Translations under genes and position numbers: made by a program | DNA from: Bacteroidota bacterium | GTDB taxonomy: Bacteria; Bacteroidota; Ignavibacteria; UBA10030; UBA8401 | DNA length: 5,730 bases | NCBI GenBank assembly: GCA_023229405.1 | Contig: JALNZH010000248.1 | Span: 1-5,730 of the forward strand | Direction: 5' to 3' | Notes under the pieces: model-generated | Told to the model about the DNA's origin: nothing | The model's input: the letters and a program-made list of their open reading frames with translations, nothing else | Databases searched by the model: none | In this document: positions 1 through 5,730 of the stretch, in pieces | How positions within the stretch are numbered: position 1 is the first letter of the stretch | Layout of the letters: every line of letters starts with the position of its first letter

Positions 1-748
1 TAAGAATACCGGAAAAGAACGCGCTTAACACTGTTGGAGCAATAGGATGTGCCCACGGAAGCCAGAAATGAAACGGCATAAATCCTGCTTTAATGCCGAA
101 TCCGATAAATCCGAAAAAACAGGCGGCATAAAATGGTAGTCCGTTTTCCACAGTAAAATGGAAATCACTGAAGTTCCAGCTTCCCGTATGCTGATATAGG
201 ATGAAGAAAAATATATAGAGTGAGAATGTCGCAGCATGAGTCGCCGTGAAGTAAATAAAACTTCCTTTTTGAACTTCCGTTTTTTCCCGTTCCAATAACA
301 TCCCGAGATATGCCGTCAGCGTCATCAACTCCCAAAAGATTAAAAATGCAATAGCATGATCGGCGAGTACTAGCAATTGTGTTGAAAGTAATAAAATCGA
401 AAATGTTGCCAGAAACGCCCTGGTAGCCGATTGTTTGTGAAGGTAATGCTGAAGATACGAATGGGTTGAAATTGCGGTAGGAATGGCGACAGTCGTAATC
501 ACAAGTAAGAAGTAGAGTCCAAGTCCGTCTGCTCGGAAATAAATTTCCCATGAGGCATGAAGTGCAAACACCGGTTGAATTGCAGGGAGCGATAATATAC
601 GAGAAACGGAAAATAATAAATTCAGCGATACTCCGACCACCAGCGTTCCGACGCCGAGCAATAATGCGCGCTGCAACGGTCGTACGAATAGTGCAATCGC
701 CATTCCGGCAAACATCATGCAGCATCCTATCAGAAACAAGAAATCCAC
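1..748 (-). CDS. HyfB-like proton-translocating antiporter subunit, third tandem copy (3' end outside window)
   Basis: Only the first 249 codons are visible; the frame is open to the window edge. The protein belongs to the NuoL/M/N-MrpA family, inner-membrane subunits that move H+ or Na+ in complex I and group 4 hydrogenases. It aligns without a gap to the next gene upstream, offset exactly 2040 nt, with about 75% identity over residues 72-249 by hand count. The first 71 residues are less alike, about half identical. Family residues seen are Glu140 in FWELM (TM5 glutamate of NuoL) and Lys220 in GIKAGFMPFHFW (TM7 lysine). His234 in the AHPIAPT segment is also present. I chose the GTG start at 748 because it lines up with the GTG of the neighbour (both begin M-D, then I-G-C at residues 7-9). 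No clear Shine-Dalgarno precedes it, and the frame stays open upstream for 26 codons without an ATG, so the start is less certain than the family call. Copies such as this are usually labelled hydrogenase-4 subunit B. Confidence 0.9.
   Translation of the reverse strand, partial: MDFLFLIGCCMMFAGMAIALFVRPLQRALLLGVGTLVVGVSLNLLFSVSRILSLPAIQPVFALHASWEIYFRADGLGLYFLLVITTVAIPTAISTHSYLQHYLHKQSATRAFLATFSILLLSTQLLVLADHAIAFLIFWELMTLTAYLGMLLEREKTEVQKGSFIYFTATHAATFSLYIFFFILYQHTGSWNFSDFHFTVENGLPFYAACFFGFIGFGIKAGFMPFHFWLPWAHPIAPTVLSAFFSGIL
57..96 (-). repeat. Exact 40-nt repeat within antiporter copy 3 (matches 2097-2136)
   Basis: This block encodes the region around Lys220 (IKAGFMPFHFW) and is identical over 40 nt to the equivalent block of copy 2, at the constant 2040-nt offset between the two genes. 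It reflects gene duplication under strong constraint or gene conversion, and is not a mobile element. Confidence 0.85.
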
Positions 749-750
749 AG

Positions 751-819
751 TTATCGTCGTAAAGAACGCATTGATGAAGTAGAGAAAAAGGCGAACATCA
801 GTTGAAGAGTCATTATCAT
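751..819 (-). other. Possible 22-codon leader ORF between antiporter copies 2 and 3
   Basis: A short frame (MIMTLQLMFAFFSTSSMRSL, then R-R-stop) begins with ATG 7 nt after the stop of copy 2 and ends with TAA 2 nt before the GTG of copy 3. Copy 3 has no obvious Shine-Dalgarno, so ribosomes finishing this frame could restart there. The short frame itself also lacks a clear ribosome binding site, and its sequence resembles no family I know. This may only be a chance frame. Confidence 0.2.
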
Positions 820-826
820 GTTTGTA

Positions 827-2788
827 TTAAATAAAAATTGCCAAAAGTAAATATAATAACAGCACTGCAATAGAAAAAGTAATGTATACCTGAAGTTTTC
901 CGGATTGTAACCACTTAAACCGATCGGTTGTCCAGTGCAGTGCGAATGTGATCGGCAGAAGTATCCGGTAGAGAACAAAATCATTGACTGTGGTGCGAAA
1001 CGTACTTGCCTGAGGAAATGAATGTTTTGGTAAGCGAATCTCATTTTCTACATTAAGAACGGTTCCTGCGATGATGACCATCTCATCGGAGAACGATGTA
1101 CCGGTATACTGCATCCTCGGCGTTTGCAGCGCATAACCGCATGCCCACGCAGGAGAAATACGGTGCTGCATGCTTAGTTTTTTCCACGCCAGCAAAATGA
1201 CGATAGTAATCAGTATACTCAAAAAGACCATCGACATCACATCCCATTGAGCAAACATGGCAAATGGCTGAATCTGAATTCCCCAATGATTAAATGCAAT
1301 CACCGACGAAATAACTCCAAGAAGGGATTGAGGATACACACCGAAGAGAATACAAAGCAGCGCAAGCATTCCCAGCGCACTATATTCGGTAGGTGAAACA
1401 TTGAACGTATCGTGGTGAGTACGTTGTGTTCCAAGAAACACAACTCCATTAATTTTGGTGAACGCTGCCAGTGCCAATCCTCCGACGAATGCCAGTCCGA
1501 CAGACATTAAAAGCATAAAGAGGGGAAAATATTTTCCAAGAATTGCAGCCGATTCTAAAAATCCTTTGTAGAGTAAAAATTCAGACATAAATCCATTGAG
1601 CGGAGGTATTCCGCAAATCGCAATAGATCCGATGAGAAACAGACCCACAAACCACGGTGCACGGTGAACGATTCCTCCCATGTCGTCGATATTTCTGGTG
1701 TGATAATTTGTATAGATCACGCCCGAGCCGAGGAATAATAAATTTTTAAAGATGGCATGATTGAAGGTGTGAAATAACGCGCCGCCGAATCCGAGCCAGA
1801 CGAGCGATTGTATGGAATATGAAACTCCGATCACGCCGAGACCAATGCCGATGCCGATAATACCGACATTCTCGATGGACGAGTAGGCGAGCATTCGTTT
1901 TATATCCTTTTGGGCGAGCGCATTCCAAATTCCGAAAATTGCACTGAAGACTCCAATGCCTGCTATGAATAATCCAAACCACGCCGGAAGTGGTGAACAG
2001 AATTCCAATATCCGGAAGATGCCATAAATACCCGTTTTCAATATTACGCCGGAAAGGAAAGCACTCAGTATTGTCGGCGCGATTGGATGCGCCAGGGGAA
2101 GCCAGAAATGAAACGGCATAAATCCTGCTTTAATGCTGAATCCCAAAAAACCGAATGCGCACACAGCGTAAAAGGGTAATCCGCTTTCAGACGTAAGATG
2201 AAAATCGCTGAACAACCAACTGTCGGATTGTGAATGCAAAATGAAGAAACAGATATAAAGAAAAAATGTGGCGATGTGTGTTGTGACAAAATAAATCAAG
2301 CTCCCTTTTTGCACTTCATCTTTTTCTTTCTCCAGCAGCATGCCGAGATATGCTGTCAATGTCATCAATTCCCAGAAGACGAGAAAGGCAATGGCATGGT
2401 TAGATAATACCAGTAGCTGTGTGGAGAGAAACATCATCGAAAAGGAAATTAAAAATGCGCGGACAGCTGCTTCTTTATGAAGATAATGCTGAAGATATGT
2501 ATGTGCGGCAAGTACCGTCGGAATTGCTGCTGTCGTGATCACAAGAAGAAAATAAAGGGCAAGTCCGTCGACACGAAAGATTGGTGAGATGCTAGGGAAC
2601 ATTGGAAATAGTTGAGTGACCGACGGAAGTGCTGCAATCTGCATCAATGAAAATGCGAGATTCAACGACAGACCGGCAACGAGCGTTATTACATATAGCG
2701 TAAGCGCACGGTACAGTGGTCGTACGGTCAGAGCGATGATAGCTCCGGCAATCAATACACCGCATCCTATCGGAAACATTCCATCCAC
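827..2788 (-). CDS. HyfB-like proton-translocating antiporter subunit, second tandem copy
   Basis: This complete 653-residue membrane protein has about 16 hydrophobic segments and is of the size expected for HyfB/HycC (about 600-670 residues). Ion-path residues of the NuoL/MrpA family are all present: Glu140 (FWELM), Lys220 (IKAGFMPFHFW), Lys251 (ILKTGIYG), His340-x3-His344-x3-Lys348 (broken-helix TM11 motif) and Glu403 (NGFMSEF). The family signature QKDIKRMLAYSS lies at 293-304. The C-terminal region has W548-A-C-G-Y552 and RMQYTGTSFS (558-567), then a last membrane helix at about 634-653, which points to the hydrogenase-4/formate hydrogenlyase branch rather than NuoL itself. It presumably pumps protons as part of a membrane-bound redox complex whose catalytic subunits are not in view. 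The start is GTG at 2788, 7 nt after AAAGG; an in-frame TGA lies upstream, and an in-frame ATG three codons in is a less well placed alternative. It sits 63 nt after copy 1 and 78 nt before copy 3. Confidence 0.93.
   Translation of the reverse strand: MDGMFPIGCGVLIAGAIIALTVRPLYRALTLYVITLVAGLSLNLAFSLMQIAALPSVTQLFPMFPSISPIFRVDGLALYFLLVITTAAIPTVLAAHTYLQHYLHKEAAVRAFLISFSMMFLSTQLLVLSNHAIAFLVFWELMTLTAYLGMLLEKEKDEVQKGSLIYFVTTHIATFFLYICFFILHSQSDSWLFSDFHLTSESGLPFYAVCAFGFLGFSIKAGFMPFHFWLPLAHPIAPTILSAFLSGVILKTGIYGIFRILEFCSPLPAWFGLFIAGIGVFSAIFGIWNALAQKDIKRMLAYSSIENVGIIGIGIGLGVIGVSYSIQSLVWLGFGGALFHTFNHAIFKNLLFLGSGVIYTNYHTRNIDDMGGIVHRAPWFVGLFLIGSIAICGIPPLNGFMSEFLLYKGFLESAAILGKYFPLFMLLMSVGLAFVGGLALAAFTKINGVVFLGTQRTHHDTFNVSPTEYSALGMLALLCILFGVYPQSLLGVISSVIAFNHWGIQIQPFAMFAQWDVMSMVFLSILITIVILLAWKKLSMQHRISPAWACGYALQTPRMQYTGTSFSDEMVIIAGTVLNVENEIRLPKHSFPQASTFRTTVNDFVLYRILLPITFALHWTTDRFKWLQSGKLQVYITFSIAVLLLYLLLAIFI
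2097..2136 (-). repeat. Exact 40-nt repeat within antiporter copy 2 (matches 57-96)
   Basis: Partner of the 57-96 block. The corresponding segment of copy 1 (near 4137-4176) is similar in protein sequence but differs at many third codon positions, showing that the nucleotide identity is specific to copies 2 and 3. Confidence 0.85.
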
Positions 2789-2795
2789 AAGAATA

Positions 2796-2800
2796 CCTTT
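2796..2800 (-). promoter_or_regulatory. Ribosome binding site deciding the GTG start of antiporter copy 2
   Basis: AAAGG lies 7 nt upstream of the GTG at 2788, a good spacing. It would be 16 nt from the next in-frame ATG (2779), so GTG is preferred. The matching M-D start of copy 3 agrees. Confidence 0.5.
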
Positions 2801-2821
2801 CGAGCGTAAGAATGTCTGATC

Positions 2822-2846
2822 CCTTCAATGAAATTTTCTCTGAAGG
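2822..2846 (-). other. Small inverted repeat between antiporter copies 1 and 2
   Basis: CCTTCA and TGAAGG flank a 13-nt A/T-rich loop just after the stop of copy 1. A 6-bp stem with no following T-run does not make a terminator; at most it could be an intercistronic RNA hairpin affecting processing or loading of ribosomes on the next gene. It may be chance. Confidence 0.25.
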
Positions 2847-2852
2847 TACAAA

Positions 2853-4829
2853 CTAAAAATAAAAAGCGAGATACAAATAAAATACGAGCACAACAATCGA
2901 AAATGAAATGTAGATCTGTATTTGGCTCGATTGGAGCCACTTAAATTGTTCCGTCACCCACTGTAATGTGTTCGACACGGGAAGAATAATTTTATGCAGA
3001 ACAAAATCTTTCACGTTTGTTTGAAAGCTGCTGGCGGCAGGGAAGGTGTTTCCCGGTAACACAAATTCTTTCTCTGCCGTTAACGCTTTGCCGGCAATAT
3101 GCACCATCATATCGGAAAACGATGTTCCGGAATATTGCATCCGTACAGTCTGTGCCGCATAACCGCATCCCCAGGGAGCGCTGACTCGAGTAGAATGAAG
3201 CGTGGCTAGCTTGCTCTTCCATATCATCAAGAGCGAAACAATCAGTACCACTGCTATCGCTACCATGCCGACATGACGAATCGTCGCAGCTGATGATCCC
3301 CAATGAACCAGCTGCCGTGATGGGAACAGTTCGGCAAAAATTTGTGTGCAGATTCCGATAATCGCTTCAGGAAAAATTCCGAGTCCGACAATCATGGCGG
3401 TCAGCAAAATCAGAGAAACGTGCTCATATACTGTAATATGAAAAGATTGCGGTACGGTTGCTTTTGCTTTGCCGAGAAAGATCATCGAGTAATTTTTGGA
3501 AAAGGCCACTACCGCCAACCCGCCGACGAATGCTAGGGCTACTGCTGCAATCAGCATAAAGAAAGGAAAATAACTTTTGAGCGAATGGGAAGCTTCAAAA
3601 AAACTACTAAATATTAAAAACTCGGAAGCGAATCCGTTTAACGGTGGCAATCCCGATATGGCCAGCGAACCAATCAACACGATGCCGCCGAAGATAGGTG
3701 CTGATTTCAACAGACCGCCCATCCGTTCGATATTACGGTGTTGAAAATGGTGTTGGATTGTTCCTGCACTCAAAAACAATAGCGACTTAAACACAAAATG
3801 ATTTGCCGTCTGAAATAATGTCCCTGCCAATCCTAAAAAAGTGACAAGCGGTTGTTGGTACATAATCCCGAACATCGTAATGGAAAGTGCCATGCCGATT
3901 ATTCCGATATTTTCGACGGAAGAATACGCAAGCATCCGTTTAAAATCTTTTTGTGTTAGAGCATTCCAAATTCCCATAATCGCCGTACCGCTGGAAATTG
4001 CCAACAATGCTGAGGGGATAAAATAATCCACCGGATGAATCCATGTGATAACACGGATGAGTCCGTAAATTCCCGTTTTGGGCATGATGGCAGATAATGC
4101 GGCGGAAAGATGTGTCGGCGCAACCGGATAGGTTTCCGGTTTCCAAAAATGGAACGGCATAAAACCCGCTTTCATTCCAAATCCGATAAAGCCGGTCCAA
4201 AATACTGTTGAGATCAACGATGGAAGATTAGATTGAAGTGTAAACTTCGAAAATTCCCAGCTTTGCGTCTGCCAGTGTAGTAACAAAAACATGATATAGA
4301 GAAAAAGTGTGCCGACGTGTGTGGCAACAAAAAAGACGAGACTTCCTTTTTGCACCTCTTCCTTTTCCCGTTCAAGAATAATTCCAAGATATCCAGCAAG
4401 CGCCATCATTTCCCATGCGACAAGGAATAGAAATGCATGATAGGCGACAACCACAAGCTGCATGGAAAAAAATAACAGCACGGTGGCAATGAGTGTTGGC
4501 TTGATCGGACGCAGGTTTTCATACATCGAAAGAGTTCCGATACCGTTCACCGAAACAATAATGCCACCGATTTGTATGAGACCGAGAAAAAACAGAGAGA
4601 GCGTATCAACGTGAAGTGAAATAGCTCCTAACCCGGGATGATGAAACAATGCGACATCGAGCGGAATAGCGTTCACATACGCCTGAACGGTAAACACAAG
4701 TCCGGCGGTCATCGCAGCGATAATGGAGCCGTGCGTCAGGCGGTTCAGGATGTAGTGACTTTTGAATACCGCAAGTGCAGCAAGCGAAAAAAGAAGGATA
4801 AAAACATCAATAAGAAAAAACTCGATCAT
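2853..4829 (-). CDS. HyfB-like proton-translocating antiporter subunit, first tandem copy
   Basis: This complete 658-residue polytopic membrane protein belongs to the same family as the next two genes and has the same architecture. From about residue 131 to 450 it aligns with copy 2 almost without gaps, so the key residues share numbering: Glu140 (AWEMM), Lys220 (MKAGFMPFHFW), Lys251 (MPKTGIYG), Lys348 (FVFKSLLFL) and Glu403 (NGFASEF). QKDFKRMLAYSS is at 293-304. The C-terminal motifs are W553-G-C-G-Y557 and RMQYSGTSFS (563-572), with a final helix at about 640-658. It is clearly more diverged from copies 2 and 3 than they are from each other. Position 234 is Tyr (His in both others) and position 340 is Gln (His in copy 2), so its proton route may differ. 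The ATG start overlaps the stop of the preceding regulator as ATGA, and GAGGAA lies 11 nt upstream, so translation is probably coupled. The role as a membrane-arm ion-pumping subunit is inferred from the family. Confidence 0.93.
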   Translation of the reverse strand: MIEFFLIDVFILLFSLAALAVFKSHYILNRLTHGSIIAAMTAGLVFTVQAYVNAIPLDVALFHHPGLGAISLHVDTLSLFFLGLIQIGGIIVSVNGIGTLSMYENLRPIKPTLIATVLLFFSMQLVVVAYHAFLFLVAWEMMALAGYLGIILEREKEEVQKGSLVFFVATHVGTLFLYIMFLLLHWQTQSWEFSKFTLQSNLPSLISTVFWTGFIGFGMKAGFMPFHFWKPETYPVAPTHLSAALSAIMPKTGIYGLIRVITWIHPVDYFIPSALLAISSGTAIMGIWNALTQKDFKRMLAYSSVENIGIIGMALSITMFGIMYQQPLVTFLGLAGTLFQTANHFVFKSLLFLSAGTIQHHFQHRNIERMGGLLKSAPIFGGIVLIGSLAISGLPPLNGFASEFLIFSSFFEASHSLKSYFPFFMLIAAVALAFVGGLAVVAFSKNYSMIFLGKAKATVPQSFHITVYEHVSLILLTAMIVGLGIFPEAIIGICTQIFAELFPSRQLVHWGSSAATIRHVGMVAIAVVLIVSLLMIWKSKLATLHSTRVSAPWGCGYAAQTVRMQYSGTSFSDMMVHIAGKALTAEKEFVLPGNTFPAASSFQTNVKDFVLHKIILPVSNTLQWVTEQFKWLQSSQIQIYISFSIVVLVFYLYLAFYF

Positions 4830-5494
4830 TTTTTTCGCTGTTCCTCAAACGATGCTATAAGGGAAATAAGTTCGGCATACGGAATACGTGACTCTAACGC
4901 TTTTTGAATTTCCTTTTTGGAAAGGAGAAAGGTCACATGTGCCAACAGACTCAGATGTTGTTTAATTGTCTGCGAAATAATCAGGATGAGCGTATGAACG
5001 GTTTTCCCGTCTAATGAATTGAGCGCGAGAGGATTTTTTGGGAAGAAAAAATGGACCAGCGGTTTATCCCGGCCGATGACCAAAGGAATTCTGGGATGTG
5101 GCAGACTGATGCCGTTGCCGATAGCGGTGGACATTAATTGCTCACGGCTCTTTAACAGTTGAATCACAACGTCTTTATCCACCGATGCATCGAATAGTGC
5201 CAGGTTCGTCATTTGTTCGATGTACTGTGATTCGGTAAAATTGCAGTTGTAGAAAATGGATTGTTCGTCGAGCAGCGGGAGCAAGCTTTTAATTTGATAT
5301 TCCGTAAAATGCGCACTGCCAGAAATGTTCAGAGGAATATTCCTTCCCAGCGCCCACTCAATAACTTTATCCTTGTTAAAAACGATCCTGTCCTGAATAA
5401 TCTGATGAGGTATTTCTTTTGTTTTTACCAGTTGTAAAATTTCTTTTTCAGACTTCACCAAAAATTCAGCAACATCTTTAGTTTTTAGATCCAC
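4826..5494 (-). CDS. Helix-turn-helix plus PTS EIIA (type 2) domain regulator
   Basis: A 222-residue soluble protein with two parts. Residues about 1-50 resemble the MerR/excisionase-type HTH (HTH_17): KTKDVAEFLVKSEKEILQLV, then a short wing and the KDKVIEWALG end typical of that fold. Residues about 70-220 resemble the EIIA domain of the mannitol/fructose/PtsN class, with the active-site segment GNGISLPHPR; His133 is the expected phosphorylated residue. A second histidine-containing helix (QHLSLLAHVTFLL, 179-191) also matches the fold. No membrane EIIB/EIIC partner is visible, so a regulatory role, like PtsN, is more likely than sugar transport. The HTH suggests DNA binding controlled by phosphorylation at His133. 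The start is GTG at 5494, 10 nt after AAAGGG, and the gene begins inside the end of the MerR-type gene (17-nt overlap). Its stop overlaps the first antiporter start. The domain calls are firm; the DNA target, phosphate donor and effect are unknown. Confidence 0.88.
   Translation of the reverse strand: MDLKTKDVAEFLVKSEKEILQLVKTKEIPHQIIQDRIVFNKDKVIEWALGRNIPLNISGSAHFTEYQIKSLLPLLDEQSIFYNCNFTESQYIEQMTNLALFDASVDKDVVIQLLKSREQLMSTAIGNGISLPHPRIPLVIGRDKPLVHFFFPKNPLALNSLDGKTVHTLILIISQTIKQHLSLLAHVTFLLSKKEIQKALESRIPYAELISLIASFEEQRKK
4841..4846 (-). promoter_or_regulatory. Ribosome binding site for antiporter copy 1
   Basis: GAGGAA lies 11 nt upstream of the ATG at 4829 and within the last codons of the HTH-EIIA gene. 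Together with the ATGA stop/start overlap it supports translational coupling of the regulator and the first membrane subunit. Confidence 0.55.
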
Positions 5495-5730
5495 TGTTTT
5501 TTTGCCCTTTCACTCCTAATTGAGATAATCTTTGTTGCGTCAGCAGTATTTGGTTCTGCAGTTCGGATCGTGCTTTCTGCAGCAACTTAATCTTCGTGTT
5601 GATTTCAAGTAAATGAATGTCCAGATATGCTAACATTTTTTCTTTTGCTTCAAGCGGTTTTTTGAGCGTGAAGTATAATCCGATAACATCTTTAATTTCA
5701 TCGAGCGTCAGGCCTACATGTTTGAGATTT
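5478..5730 (-). CDS. MerR-family transcriptional regulator, C-terminal part (5' end outside window)
   Basis: The frame enters from the right edge and yields 83 residues before a TAA at 5480-5478. The beginning (NLKHVGLTLDEIKDVIGLYF) matches the end of a MerR DNA-binding domain, where an L-x-x-x-G-hydrophobic-x-L-x-E-I-x-x-hydrophobic pattern is standard. It is followed by a long, charged amphipathic helix (roughly visible residues 24-72) that would form the dimerising antiparallel coiled coil, then a short Lys/Ser-rich tail. There is no effector domain after the coil, and the visible part contains no cysteine, so this looks like a short MerR protein and not one of the metal- or redox-sensing type. 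The N-terminal HTH is not in the window. The last 17 nt overlap the start of the HTH-EIIA gene, so the two regulators are probably made together. It may control this operon; that is inference from position. Confidence 0.75.
   Translation of the reverse strand, partial: NLKHVGLTLDEIKDVIGLYFTLKKPLEAKEKMLAYLDIHLLEINTKIKLLQKARSELQNQILLTQQRLSQLGVKGQKNSGSKN
5505..5510 (-). promoter_or_regulatory. Ribosome binding site supporting the GTG start of the HTH-EIIA gene
   Basis: AAAGGG lies 10 nt upstream of the GTG at 5494, inside the coding region of the MerR-type gene. A second purine core, AGGAG at 5517-5513, is 18 nt away and too far to be the main site. No in-frame ATG offers a better start for the HTH domain. 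Confidence 0.5.

Noticed and set aside
25..237. 70-codon minus-strand frame with a counterpart at 2065-2289 sharing DSALKQDLCRFISGF
   Set aside because: The shared peptide arises because both frames are out-of-frame readings of the duplicated antiporter genes. The similarity reflects nucleotide identity and does not indicate a real small protein family.
165..725. 186-codon minus-strand open frame
   Set aside because: It is a shadow of the third antiporter gene in another frame; the true frame gives a gapless match to copy 2, while this one gives a Cys/Arg-rich sequence with no family resemblance.
2822..2846. Rho-independent terminator between copies 1 and 2
   Set aside because: The stem is only 6 bp with a 13-nt loop and no T-run follows on the transcribed strand; the next gene follows closely with its own ribosome binding site.
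1..4829. Mrp-type Na+/H+ antiporter operon or NuoL/M/N set of complex I
   Set aside because: The C-terminal W-x-C-G-Y and RMQYxGTSFS motifs and the roughly 655-residue length fit HyfB/HycC better, and no small MrpB-G or NuoJ/K-like genes are interleaved. The family overlap is real, so the complex type stays open until the left flank is read.
2853..4829. DabB-type subunit of an inorganic-carbon accumulation system
   Set aside because: DabB proteins are shorter and occur singly next to the large DabA (DUF2309) protein, which is absent here.
4638..4907. 89-codon plus-strand frame spanning the regulator/antiporter junction
   Set aside because: It is antisense to two well supported genes, basic and low in family-like features, with no reason to prefer it.

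Overview
Nearly all of the window is one leftward (minus-strand) operon, read from position 5730 toward position 1. Base composition is moderate, around mid-40s %GC by eye. In transcription order it holds: the 3' end of a MerR-type regulator gene; a small regulator joining a helix-turn-helix to a PTS EIIA (type 2) domain; two complete genes for roughly 655-residue polytopic membrane proteins of the HyfB/HycC branch of the NuoL/M/N-MrpA antiporter family; and the 5' part of a third such gene, cut by the window edge. Genes overlap (17 nt and 4 nt) or are separated by only 63 and 78 nt. There is no gene-free stretch above 100 nt, and no promoter or convincing terminator is visible.

The three large proteins carry the family's proton-path residues (Glu140, Lys220, Lys251, Lys348 and Glu403 in the complete copies; the partial copy shows Glu140 and Lys220). 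The two complete ones also carry the C-terminal W-x-C-G-Y ... RMQYxGTSFS region that I associate with hydrogenase-4/formate hydrogenlyase subunits rather than with complex I NuoL. Three ion-pumping modules in a row look like the membrane arm of a group 4 [NiFe]-hydrogenase or of a hydrogenase-related (Ehr-type) complex. The catalytic subunits would lie to the left of the window, so which complex this is cannot be decided here. Copies 2 and 3 are close duplicates (gapless alignment, about 75% identity over residues 72-249, one exact 40-nt repeat). Copy 1 is older and has lost two histidines that the other copies keep.

The most unusual feature is the regulatory head of the operon: two consecutive proteins of MerR-like fold, the second carrying a phosphorylatable EIIA domain and coupled by an ATGA overlap to the first antiporter gene. 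This suggests that expression or activity of the ion-pumping complex responds to a phosphotransfer signal. That is inference.

The organism is a bacterium. The combination of multiple HyfB-like genes with an HTH-EIIA regulator, and the composition, would fit an Ignavibacteria/Bacteroidota-Chlorobi (FCB) lineage or a similar anaerobe, but this taxonomic guess is weak.
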